Position numbers and translations under genes: made by a program. Below, piece by piece: positions 35,953-47,000 of a DNA stretch of 64,000 bases (the first letter of the stretch is position 1; each line of letters opens with the position of its first letter). The stretch is from positions 11,157,338 to 11,221,337 of the forward strand of contig NC_088302.1 of NCBI RefSeq assembly GCF_032854445.1, in the 5' to 3' direction. The notes under the pieces were generated by a model, which worked only from the letters and a program-made list of their open reading frames with translations, searched no databases and had not been told where the DNA came from. The DNA comes from Liolophura sinensis. Taxonomy: Eukaryota; Mollusca; Polyplacophora; Chitonida; Chitonidae.

Positions 35953-36639
35953 TTTTTAAAAAGAAATAATAAGTCTAACTAACTTCAATACTAAATCACC
36001 AAGTCAAATGATCGATTGCTATTCATCAGCCTTAGGCCAGCAGTGTAACATTTCACTACTTAACCGCATAAACCACGTTGTAGGTTCAAACCACAAATAA
36101 AAAGAAAATACTTATCTGCCTCTGTGGCTAAAAGAACATTGCCTGGCTTCAGTTTGAAACATAAAACATATTGTATTCATTTACCTCATAAATCAAACCA
36201 TTTTTTCATCGGCTGTCAAGACTTGAATCTTCTGGTCATTTTAAACTTGAAACCATACAAAATCCATGACGCAAACTGCATGTTAAAGTGGAAGAATGGA
36301 AGGGACGTGACTGAACTGTAATATGTGTTTTATTGTTTTAGAGGGATATAAACAGACACACAGTAAGATACTGGTACAGAATATAGCTTAGCATTTTAAT
36401 ATGCGTCTGAAAACTTCCGCAGCATCAGCAGTATTCAAAATTATAGTTACTCCATGTTGTTTTTGTAATATCCCTAGATTCAAGTCCGGTATTTCGATTA
36501 AACTTACTTGAAATAGCCGGACTCAGTCTGTGTTGATTCTGCTGAGTTGAATGGCAACTCAGAGCTGTCACTAACTTCAGTACTAGCACTCATGGGTTTC
36601 AGAATTGCAATTTAATTGTCTTTCTTTCTGTTCATATAG

Positions 36640-37431
36640 GATACGCATGGGTTAGTGGTTAGTATTGGTCCAGAAGCATGAATCATCTGATGACCAAACA
36701 TGGACATGCTGGAGCCTGCAGCACGAGTGAAGAAAGCTGCTGACAAGCAACATTTGATCGTCAATCTGAGTCACTGTGATATGACTATCTTGCCGCATGA
36801 GCTCCAGCAACTGTCACAAATAAAGAAATTACATCTGAACAACAATAAACTGGTGATGCCTCCATCTGAGGTGTTAAATCTCAGGTGTTTGGAAGAGCTG
36901 ACGTTGGACAACAACAACCTTACTATGCTTCCTGGAGGTTTGGGAAGACTCAAGTGTTTGCGCCACCTCAGTCTGTCTTCAAACCCGCTTAGTTTTCTCA
37001 ACGGAGAGGTTGGTGATCTGATCTCACTGCGTCAGCTTTGGGTCAACAATTGTCAACTTACAGCTCTACCTGATGAAATAGGATGCCTTGAGAATCTGGT
37101 CAGATTAAGTGCAAACTCCAACAGCCTAAGAGCTGCTCCAGATACTTTGAAAAACTTGTCTAATTTAAGATGGCTGAACCTTTCTCATAATAAACTGGAC
37201 AAACTTCCCATGGAGCTCGGCAGTTTAACTTGCCTGGGTTATTTGAATGTTAACCATAATAACCTGAGGGAAGTCCCCCAGTGTCTGACAGAGTTATCTT
37301 CACTTGCTTCTCTACTGATGAAGGATAATTTAGTGTCCTCAGTTGAGGATGATGTAGTTCTAGGGCTGTCACAGCTAACCAGATTTGATCTCAGAGACAA
37401 TCACATCACAGATAGGCCTATTCACTGGAAG
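36640..37431 (+). CDS. Leucine-rich-repeat protein, N-terminal exon
   Basis: The exon starts after acceptor TTCATATAG (36639). The coding part is 36700-37431, 244 codons, ending at donor GTAAGTGG after Trp-Lys, phase 0. ATG at 36700 is preceded by an in-frame TGA at 36691, so it is the first possible start in this exon. About ten consecutive 23-residue repeats fit L-x-x-L-x-L-x-x-N-x-L-x-x-L-P, for example LHLNNNKLVMPPSEV, LTLDNNNLTMLPGGL and LNLSHNKLDKLPMEL. This is the SHOC2/LRRC-type plant-like LRR class, a cytosolic protein-binding solenoid. There is no signal peptide, so an extracellular receptor is unlikely. The later exons are uncertain: a 42-nt in-phase candidate (37954-37995, between CCTTTAG and GTGAGT) encodes NLQLSFLTFVHSDL but does not fit the LRR pattern well. 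The exact orthologue is not recognised. Confidence 0.9.
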
Positions 37432-38039
37432 GTAAGTGGAATCTAGGTTTTTGCAAAATATCATTCATACCGATCCGCTCGTTTGTAAGAAAACTTCAAC
37501 ATCAGGCTTGGTAAAACAGTATGAAAGAGCACATTCTTAACTTTAGTTCCTGGAATTGCAAGTGTGTGCATTTTGTATCAGTCATATTTCCATAAGTGTG
37601 GAAACAAAAGTGCATTTTCTTCCTAACCAAATTGTAAATGAATTCACATTTTGATCTGTATGAGCTGGCATGTATAAGCAGTTGGTGATTCCTTTGTGGT
37701 CATTTGTGCAGTGTAACTTTCATTGAAGACCTCTTGTTTTGCACCAGTACAATGGGTATACCTGTACATCATATGTGAGAAAGTTTGTCCGTAACCAACC
37801 AAAGATTGGTGGTTTACCAAGGACACACCAGTTATCTCCATTAAACCCATAAAACTAACTTGATTATATCTGTCAGTCTTTTGCCGATATATTTGCATGT
37901 ACGTGTATATTGGTTCCTCTCATTTATTTGGGTTGACCTAGTATCCCTTTTAGAACTTGCAGCTGAGTTTCTTGACGTTTGTGCACTCTGATCTGGTGAG
38001 TAATATATAAATCTCTGATTGTTTGACAGGGCTTAGAGT

Positions 38040-38265
38040 ACATCCAGATAGGAAGGACAGGATTGGCTGCTAGTGGTGTAAGCTGATGGAAATGTTCATG
38101 ACAATCCAGAGTGTATGCTGATAGAAAGGACAGCTGGGACGGTTGGTTGGGAGCTTAAGTTGATGGCATGATTGATGATAGTCCAGTGCCCAAAATATAT
38201 GCTGATAGGAAGGACGGAGCTGTGCTCGGAAATTAAGCTGATGCATGACAATCCAGGGAGTAACG
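38040..38265. repeat. Degenerate tandem repeat, about 75 bp x 3
   Basis: Three loose copies containing GATAGGAAGGACAG or GATAGAAAGGACAG, AGCTGATGG-type and CAATCCAG/TAGTCCAG blocks. Diverged, non-coding. Confidence 0.6.
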
Positions 38266-38691
38266 TAGTCATGGATGAAATTGTAGGTTTTCATTATGAA
38301 TGGAGGTTGAGTGCTCCAGTCCAGATCCCATATTGGTTTTGCTGTTGGGAGGTTTGTCAGTTGCCTCCCAAAGTGCAGTGGTTTTCTCCAGGCTCTGAAC
38401 AATTTCCTCCACCCATCATCCTGACTACCATTACTACCGTACATCTATAAGGGAAAATATTCATAAATAAGTAATATTTTAATCCATTGAGCATGTGCAA
38501 TGAAAAGCCTGGTGTGTGAAAGCTCGAAACGTGATCATTTCTATGTGTATAGTTGGTGTAAATGCTTACTTGGCAGTATTATGATATATACACATGGATA
38601 CACCATTTTGATTATATTTTTGATGGCACCTGTTGAACTTTCACATGGATTAGACATAAATGTGATCAGTTAGGCAGGCTTTAACCTTACG

Positions 38692-38961
38692 AGGGACCTC
38701 CATGGCTTAGTTGGTTAGCACCCCAGCGCAGTGTGATGACCCAGCAGTCTCTCACCAATGCGGTGGCTGTGAGTTCAAATCCAGCTCATGCTGGCTTCCT
38801 CACCGGCCGTACAGGGTAAAGTCTGCCAGCAACCTACAGATGGTCTGGGATTCCCCCGGGCTCTGGCCAGTTTCCACCCACCATAATGCTGGCCACCGTC
38901 GTATAAGTGAAGTATTCTTGAGTACGGCGTAAAACACCAATCAAATAAATAAATAAATAAA
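38692..38961 (+). mobile_element. SINE family A, full length with 12-bp TSD
   Basis: Begins AGGGACCTCCATGGCTTAGT and ends AAATAAATAAATAAATAAA. It is flanked by TTTAACCTTACG at 38680-38691 and 38962-38973, a perfect duplication. A and B boxes are readable. Confidence 0.95.
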
Positions 38962-39003
38962 TTTAACCTTACGTTTGGTGCATATTGATCTTGTTCTTCA
39001 AAC

Positions 39004-39262
39004 ATGATTTCTGGCCCCGCTGGCAAAGTTGGTGGAGCGTCCACTACAGGAGCGGTAGATCCAGGATCAATCCTGGGTCGAGTCACACCTAAGACCTTAA
39101 AAGAGGAAGTTGTAGCTTCCTCGCTTGGCATTCAGCATGAAGGGGATAATGCAACGAGTGGTTGACTCGCATAAGTATAATGGCATTCTAAGCATTCCTT
39201 CGTCACCATATGACTGAAAAATTGTTAAGTAAGACATGTTAAACCCCAAGCACTCACTCACT
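39004..39262 (+). mobile_element. SINE family B, near-complete copy
   Basis: Head GCTGGCAAAGTTGGTGGAGC (A box), GGTAGATCCAGGATCAATCC (B box), GTCGAGTCACACCTAAGACC, GAAAAATTGTTAAGTAAGAC and end TTAAACCCCAAGCACTCACT. It lacks about 90 bases present in the copy at 23266-23615. Confidence 0.88.
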
Positions 39263-39279
39263 CAATCAAATATGATGAA

Positions 39280-39385
39280 CCTGCAGATGGTTGTGGATTT
39301 TCCCGTGGCTCTGGATGGTTCCTTCAGCTGGCCACTGTCGTATAAGTGAAATATTCTTGGGCACTACATAAGACACAGATTAAAT
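39280..39385 (+). mobile_element. SINE family A, 3' half, diverged
   Basis: CCTGCAGATGGTTGTGGATT, TCGTATAAGTGAAATATTCT and a weak tail GATTAAATAAAT. Confidence 0.75.
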
Positions 39386-40392
39386 AAATCAAATATCATG
39401 TGTGAAATAATATACCAATTTGAAACATACTGTACATATCAGATGGGCCACAGGAAACCATAACTCTTTTAAATGGAGAGTGTTTCAAATTTTTTTTAAA
39501 AATATGACTTTGATATTTCATGCACATTTTTAATGTATATCAGACACCTTCAGCATCATGAGTGAAAAAAATTTAAAACAGCAACAAATTTAGGAGTGCA
39601 GCCTCGAAAAATATGACATTGTCCGACACAAAGTATCTGGGTTGCTGCTTGCAGTGTTCATCTGTCTGGCTGGTCTGATCAAGGGAAAAATAATTCATAC
39701 TATTTCACTTGAGATTCTGGATTTTTTCATGAAAGGTGTACTAGATTTTCTATCTGAAGCTGAAAGTTGTTGTTGTGAATTCATTCCTGTATCCAACATG
39801 CTTAATGCTTGAACTGGAAGGTTATATGCATATATATACAGATGAAAACATGATTTTGTGAGCTTCAAAGACTGAACCAAAGACAAATAATATATGAAAT
39901 TGTATTGTTTACATTGTATCTATTATACTCATGTTTTTTATACCTTATCTTAGGCATGATTTTAAATAATTATGTATTTTTAAAATAGTACATGTAATTA
40001 CAAGCAACTCTGAAAGTTGTAGGTATTCCATTAAATCAGTGAGTAATTCAGTATTACGTATTTAAAATATTATTAATTACGTGTAGGTAACACATATGTC
40101 ACATGGTAAATAAGATTGATTTCTGGAATGATGGGTTGATCTGATAAGTAATAAACATAGTTTATAATGTCAGCTGTTGGGTTTTTTCGTTCACTATCAG
40201 AGTGCTCGATATATGGCTATCCGTCGGTTATTAATAGTATTTGGCTTGACATGCACTGTACAGCATAAAATGAGCGAGTAGGACATGGCCGACTTTTAGT
40301 GATAATATGCGCTGTTTTGTGACTATGGGCATAGGACATTGATATAAATAAATAAATGAATGAACATGGAAAACACCGCAGTAGAGAACAGG

Positions 40393-40523
40393 ACCCAGTT
40401 TCACAAGGCGGCATATGACATTTTTAGCGTACATTTTAGTGGTAATTTGTACGTCACTATCACCGTACCATTATCCTACATTTGCAATTATTGCACATGT
40501 ACGACATCTTTGTGAAACTGGGC
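40393..40523. mobile_element. Small MITE with CCCAGTTTCACAA ends
   Basis: Left end CCCAGTTTCACAAGGCGGCA; right end TCTTTGTGAAACTGGG, its inverted match over at least 13 bases. The element is about 131 bp with no coding capacity. No target duplication is clear. Confidence 0.75.
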
Positions 40524-41171
40524 CTAGTGGTACGTTTAGTTGATGATAGATGGGACAGAACTCTTCCACACATTCATGACTGTAATGATCATTCTGTATA
40601 ATAACTCCATCTTTTTTTTTTCTTTTTTTTTTTGATACAGTAGTTAGCATAGGTACTTCAGACTTGTTATGTCCAGAGACATCGTCATGATTTCTGAAAA
40701 CTTGTATTTCCTATGCTAACACTTTTAGCAATCATAGTATATGCTTTTATTTTGGTCGGCCTCCATCACATCACTTCCTGTCTCCACGGAAACTGTTGTT
40801 GGTCTCCTCCAGAACTGCATTAGCCTTCAGCAGCAGTTTAGAACGGGCCTCCCTCTAATCACGATTGCTAACCTAACACATCGGCATTGGTCTTTATACC
40901 GCTGTCGGTTTTCTCCAAGTCACAGTCTTGTCATTTCTATGCCACTATCGCTTTTCTCCAAATCACAATACTTATCTCTTGGTTATAGAAAGTTGCCTGC
41001 CCTTAGGTAAAAAAAATACTCACGTTTCTTATTAGGCATTGGTTTTATATTTAGTGCTGGTTTTAACATTTAAAATAAGCAATTAAAACTGTATCTGGAG
41101 AAAGTCGGCAAATCTGAGTGAATGCACGGAAAGTGTTACATTCAGGAAATGCACCAAACCCGAAGTGTAGA

Positions 41172-41335
41172 ATAATTTATTTGGTGTTTTACGCCGTACT
41201 CAAGAATATTCCACTTATACGACGGCTGCCAGCATTGTGGAGGGAGGAAACCGGGCAGAGCCCGGGGGAAACCCACGATTATCCGCACGTTGTTGCCAGA
41301 CCTTCCCTCGGACGGCTGGAGAGAAGTTCAAGATT
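41172..41335 (-). mobile_element. SINE family A, 3' two-thirds
   Basis: Minus-oriented: TTTATTTGGTGTTTTACGCC, GAGGGAGGAAACCGGGCAGA and GCCAGACCTTCCCTCGGACG. It lies just left of the first tandem unit. Confidence 0.9.
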
Positions 41336-42404
41336 AAATGATAACTGCTGGATGTAACAGGATCTAACAAATAACAAATGCAGCAACCGTTTTTGGCCTT
41401 TGCACAAATATAGATGCAATAAGATGTACCATCTGGAGAATCTGCGATTTCCTTTGAAGGTGGACCTTTCATAGCCTTTGCTATACATGGATGGTTTAAA
41501 GATAGCAGATCATCAATATACCGCTTAGTGAATTGGAAAAATCGGGCCTAATGAGGATTACTCCTTAATAGTTTCTGCATATACATGCATATGTCTTTAG
41601 TGTGTCTAGGCTATATCGAATACGACAATCTGAGCTGTTTGCCTTCAATAATGTAAATCTATGAGAAATGATACTATTAATGTTGTTTCAACGTATACGT
41701 ACCGTTTTATTATACCAATAACTGTTGTGATGTTTTAAACAGTGACTGTTAGATGGTGTGTTTATTTGAAAATGATGTGATTTTTGGTTCGAAGTTGCAA
41801 AAGTTCTGTGAGCGAGTTGAAGTATACTATGTTTATATATATGATGTGCAAATACATGTGGTAAGTTTTACTGACTTCATCGATGTTCTTGTAGAAACAC
41901 ATACAGTGATATTGTATTACTTCTTCCAATAGGCCAAGTTGGAAGACACAGTAAAGTTTAAATTTGTGCTATTACTGTCTGTTGTATTCCTTCATGGCAT
42001 GGCGTTTGTATAAATGGGGTAATTTTTAACAGTAGGATACGAAAGTAATACTCCTGACCCCTGCAAAATGCATCCATTTTATGTAAGTTTAAAGTCGCTT
42101 TCAAAATCAGTTTACAGTGGTATCTCCTTGTAACAGCCCGGTTATATATTTTCAGTGATTCATGGAGTCACAGTATACTGACAGTGGGTCAACTAGGAAG
42201 TAAGAATATTGTAGATTTTAAAGTGTTAGTGCTTAAAATCCCATTCATGACTTCCGAATCGAAGTTCAAACCTCGAAATATGTGCAATTCTAGAAAGCTT
42301 GTTACATTGACACTGATGGCCCATCCACAACACCAGTTCTGACGTAAGCGAACATTTGAAATGCGACATTGCAGCATATTTCAAATGTATAACAAGGACC
42401 ATCT

Positions 42405-42565
42405 CACTATGGTTTCCTCTCCGGTCAAACGTGGGAAGGTTTGTCAACATCCTGTGTGGATAGTGGTACGTTTCCCCGTGGCTCTATCCGGTTTCCTCAC
42501 AAGATAATGATGGTCGTGTGAAGTGAAATATTCTTGAGTACAGCGTAAATCACCAATCACATACA
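42405..42565 (+). mobile_element. SINE family A remnant at unit start
   Basis: CCTCTCCGGTCAAACGTGGG, then CCCCGTGGCTCTATCCGGTT, GAAATATTCTTGAGTACAGC and a degraded tail. Its counterparts lie at about 53325-53445 and 63530-63685, so it was part of the ancestral unit. Confidence 0.8.
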
Positions 42566-43229
42566 CAAATTTTTTACATCCAGTAACAACTGAACATTGT
42601 CAAGAGGCTTCAATTTTGAAAGAAATCTATATAGTAATCTCAGATTTCTCGTATTAATTATTAATTTTTCTTTTCTTTTTCTTTTGATTGTACCTTTTCA
42701 CATGTTTTCCAAAGTGGTAAGTTCTTTACCTTGACCTATCCATCACAAATTATTTGTTACCCTTTATGTTTTTATTCTTGCTGGATAAAACAGGAGTTTA
42801 GTCATTGTAATTTATTTAACTCTGTATACATTTATTTCACATTCATGCGTTAGCGTATAACCTTTACTTGCTTGATGTTTTGGTTCAAACATGTTTGTCT
42901 CCTGCTCTCCCTGAACCTTCCATGTAGGCCTGTATATTTGTCCATATATTAAGCAAAGTCCTAAGTAACGTTTGTAATTCTTAAGTTGGTCCCTATATCA
43001 AATAACCACACAGCATGTGGGCCTAATTCTACCTGTTATATACATTCATGAGAGCATTTCCTCACCAGCTATATAAAGTGCAAACAAATATTCTATTGAC
43101 TGTACTTCTTAACATATTTTTCATCCTGCTCATTCACAATGCCGTCAATCAATCAGCTGAACTCCTAAGCCAGTAAATCTCTCATCTTTTTTGCTATTTA
43201 ACCCTATTTTCGTGGTCTTGGAGTTAAAT

Positions 43230-43387
43230 TTCACCTTTCGGCTCGTCTCGGTAATATCCGTGACTAAAACGTCACAATGGTCTTCCTGTGTGACGTCAGA
43301 CCATTGTGTTCTGTTTATGACAACATCATGTCGTATGTTGACGTTCTTTACAGAGGACTAACTACACACGCGTGCTGATATAAAGTG
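43230..43387 (+). promoter_or_regulatory. Promoter/first-exon module 1, unit 1
   Basis: Contains ACGTCAC half-sites and a perfect CRE TGACGTCA at 43291-43298, then TGACGTTCTTTACAG and a donor (AAAGTG/GTAAGA, exon end 43387). It is similar in order and sequence to module 2 at 43700-43855. Likely an alternative promoter with a non-coding first exon. Confidence 0.55.
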
Positions 43388-43699
43388 GTAAGATTTTTAA
43401 CCCTGATCTGCGTTTCACAAGTTACTCAATATACATTTAGTCCACTTGCATAGCAAAAAGAATTCAGTTATTCCATTTCATTCAGTCCTGCTTCGGGTCA
43501 AACGTACTTTTCTTCTATTTCCATTGAACCTTTCCAATTTTTCACAAATAAAAGACAAGCCAGAGTTACTTTTGTAATTCGCCGGTTTCTCACTATGTCT
43601 AATAACCATTCATCCCTCTATCCTTGGCTGCATCATCCGCTCTTTAAGATTACTTCACACTCTCCCTGCTATCACTGAACCGCCATCAGTTCTTGTGTA

Positions 43700-43855
43700 C
43701 TCATACGTAAGTCTCTTCGGGCCTTGTCGTTAAACTCCGTGACTGTAGCGTCACGACCATTTCCGTGTGTGACGTCATTTCATTATTCGTTGTTTATGGC
43801 AACGTCACTTCGCATCCTGACGTCCTTCAAGTGACGAATTCGCTGTATCAAAGTG
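43700..43855 (+). promoter_or_regulatory. Promoter/first-exon module 2, unit 1
   Basis: Has CCGTGACTGTAGCGTCACGA, a perfect CRE TGACGTCA at 43770-43777, AACGTCAC and TGACGTCC, ending at donor AAAGTG/GTAAGT (exon end 43855), 150 bases before the coding exon. This is the more conserved of the two modules between units, so probably the main start. Confidence 0.6.
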
Positions 43856-44005
43856 GTAAGTATTATGACTGTGTATACAGTACTTCTCATCCTTAACATA
43901 CATGTTATTAATTTCCAAGTCCCAGTTCTAGTAATTGCACGATGTTATTTTTGCCGCGGATAAGGTTTAATCTTATAACACGATATGTGATGTTTTTATT
44001 TCCAG

Positions 44006-47000
44006 CTTTACCAAATGGCGGAATTAGAAGAGGGCGCAAAACCCAATGATGTAGGCGATCACGCCCAGTACAGCATATCTGAGGATGGTAAGTAAACGTT
44101 TTCGTTGCGAGGACCCTTTCATAACGGCCGTGCATTAATTGCGTCGCATTAAAGGTGTTTTCCTTTATTTGCTTGCACATAGTATCCTTATGAAACCCAT
44201 TTGTTAAATTATAAAGTTGCGTTTTTGAGGTACTTTACGGTTCTTTTTTTAAACTATTTCTCCTCCCATCACCACAGGGTCCAACATATGTATTGTTTTT
44301 GCCTTCACCCGCGTCCATTTGTTTAATCGCCCGTCATCTCGGCATATACAATTATCTACCATATCTTCATTCCTGTGTGCATGTATACTGTTTTGTCTTC
44401 CCCCATCCATTTGTTATATGGCTCCTCATCTGAAGATGTCCATTTATCTGCCATATCTTCATCCCTGCATGCATGAATATTGTTTTGCCTTCACCCGCCA
44501 ATCTATTTAATGGCTGTCCATCCCGACATGCCCAATTGTCTATCATGTCTACATCCGGTATATTCAGATTTGCTGGCAGAATATGAAGCTGAACCTTTGG
44601 AATACACTCCAATCTTCTCCATTGTTTGGTCTGGCCCTTACCTGGCAGCTCTGGGAGCATTCCCTGATATCTCAGACCGGTGCCTGGAGGCAAAGATCTG
44701 GAACCCCAAAGGGCTTCTGCCAACTTCCATCCTACGGCCAGAAGAGGCCAAACTGATGGAGGTAATGTTGATAAGACGATCTTCATTCGTATGCTGATCT
44801 TTCCTATTTTTTCTTGGCCTATAGATGTTTTCCGACAGAATTTCTATTGTTTTCTTCAAAATGATGAGCATGTAACCAGTTAGATTAAAGTAAAGCTGGG
44901 AGTTTTCATTCCACCCATACAGTAGACTATATGTTTGACTGGTTAACGGCTTTAGCTAAACACTGTAAATGACATGTTATAAATTATCCTTTCATAAAAT
45001 CTGCATATAGTCGTCTTGGGTAAACTCTCCAGTGCATATGTACTAGTGGCATTGTTTGGTATTTGTTTGCTCTTTTAGATGGAACCTTGGCTAAGGGAAC
45101 TTGTCTGCAGAATTCACCTGGTCGATCGTAAACCAGACGGCGGAACAAACAGTAAGTGGCTGACTTTATTATGTACAGAGAGATGTTAAGTCTCCAATAC
45201 TGATAATACCTATATACTTAGCTCATCTGTCCATCAATAGTTTATTAAATGGTTTTCCCTGTTAAGAAAGGTGCATTCCACGCCCTAAAGCTGCGTGTTG
45301 TTTACTTCAGCCTACTTCACCACGGTGTTTGCAAAGTTGCCAGAAACGGGTGACAAAATTGTGGAGCCCACAAGAGACGGACCCCGTGTAAGTACTACAC
45401 AGACAACTCACCATCTGGTTTACGATGTCTAGCACATTTGAAAAGAGACAACGATTTGATTACTCGAATGAAGATAACGACGAAACAGATCATAAATGTA
45501 ATTATGGCATAATTGAATATTTTGTGAAAAGAGTTCATTTCATAAATATTTTCCTGCAGACCTATATGCTGTTGTTCATGGATACATGGATATAACAGAA
45601 TTTGTCCGGTTTCCTCCCACCACAATGTTGGCCGCCGTTGTTTAAGTGAAATAGTACTGAGTAGGGCGGTAAAACACTGATGAAATTAATGAATAAATAA
45701 TAGACAGTTTTCATATTTACAGCCACTGATTGAAGCCAACAATATCCGAGTGGACTTTGACAAATGCCCCGTTGTTGACAGTAAGTTGTTTATTCGCAAA
45801 CCGTACAAGTTGAATCTGTTGCTGATTATTAGAGGTAACGTTTGTGCGTGTTGAAATTATGAGGATAATAATACGAATGTTATTTTGATGATGATGATAG
45901 TAATAATGAAAATATAACCTGACCACATCAGTTAATGACACCTTATGATGATAATGGCATGTAAATATTGGGGAAAACAACATTACAAATCAAGATGATA
46001 ATTTATAGTATCAAGAAATTATACGTTACGTTACAGTTTTCAGATTTTTAACTCTAAACCATTCAAGCATATCCATGGCTTCATTTTGCCTTCAAATTGT
46101 TAACGATGATTCCAGATCAAGTTGAGGTATTCTTTTGTAATTTAGCCACTGGTGTCCGGGGTCATGCAAGAGGACTTGTTTCAAAGGCCCTTCTGGAGAG
46201 GTTGGATGGGACGGAGCACTTTGGGGAACATAAGGTAGGTGCGCAAAACTGAAGTGACGTCGCTGAATATCTCCTCTTGTGTGTGACTGATATTATCAAC
46301 TTTCCTTGTCCTTATCTTCCGATTATGGCCATTTTCGTGTTGGGAAACTGCAATGATTCTTAGCTCTACTGGTATCCTAAATGTCCTGTCTAAAGATAGG
46401 CTGGAAGTTATATTGGATAAAAGATAACATATCTGACGTTTTTGGGTGTGCTGTACCTTTGCTGTACTTGACGTACAGATTTGACATAAAGCCTTTCCCT
46501 TGATTTCTGTTGAAGGTGGGTTCCTACAGAAGACCCCAGATCGAGTTCCACGTGTTCCCATCTACCCCGGGGTTTAAGGTCCCCGCTGATTTTCGGCCTC
46601 CACAACTCGATGGTATCAATGGTAAGTCTGAGCTTTACTGTATGTCTTTTTATCCACGTGAATGTTTTTTAATCTTCATCAGTTCTCCATATTTCGCACA
46701 AATACAATTGTCACTTTTATATTGTTATTTTATACTGCTGTGGAGATATGTCATCTATTATAAAGCCTGCTAAATAATACAAGATGTATTTATTGATTTA
46801 TTTTGTTTGATTTGTGTTTTACGTTGTGCTCAAGAATATTTCACTTATACGACGGCGGTCAGCGTTATGGTGGAAAGAAACCGAGCAGAGCCCGTGCCAA
46901 ACCCACCACCATCCGCAGGATGTTGGCAGACCTTCCCACGAATTGATAAGCCATTCTCATGTCTACAAATATCTACGGTCAAACGGTCAGGGTAGATAAA

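Larger units (their letters stand above)
29617..36639. other. 3' UTR and repeat-rich intergenic DNA
   Basis: The first part must be the 3' UTR of the ENL/AF9-like gene, but no poly(A) signal is decisive; AATAAA at 32180-32185 is the first clear one I noticed and would be far. Beyond 32.8 kb lie SINE copies of families A and C, a MITE end and a direct duplication at 35.6-35.95 kb. A short GT run sits near 31515 and a C-rich run near 31590. Confidence 0.6.
37432..41590. other. Downstream part of the LRR locus, repeats
   Basis: The rest of the LRR gene should lie here or beyond, but I could not assign exons. An open frame at 40741-41010, preceded by a T-rich stretch plus TTTTAG and followed by CTTAGGTAAAA, could be an exon but has no recognisable domain. 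SINE and MITE copies fill much of the remainder. Confidence 0.4.

Noticed and set aside
40741-41010. 89-residue frame with possible splice sites
   Set aside because: Could be an exon of the LRR gene, but no LRR or other motif is visible and the acceptor is weak; left as a remark in the locus note.
44367-44786. 139-residue minus-strand frame in unit 1 (shorter versions in unit 2)
   Set aside because: Antisense to coding exon 2 and the intron-1 repeat; broken in the second unit, whereas the plus-strand exon is kept.
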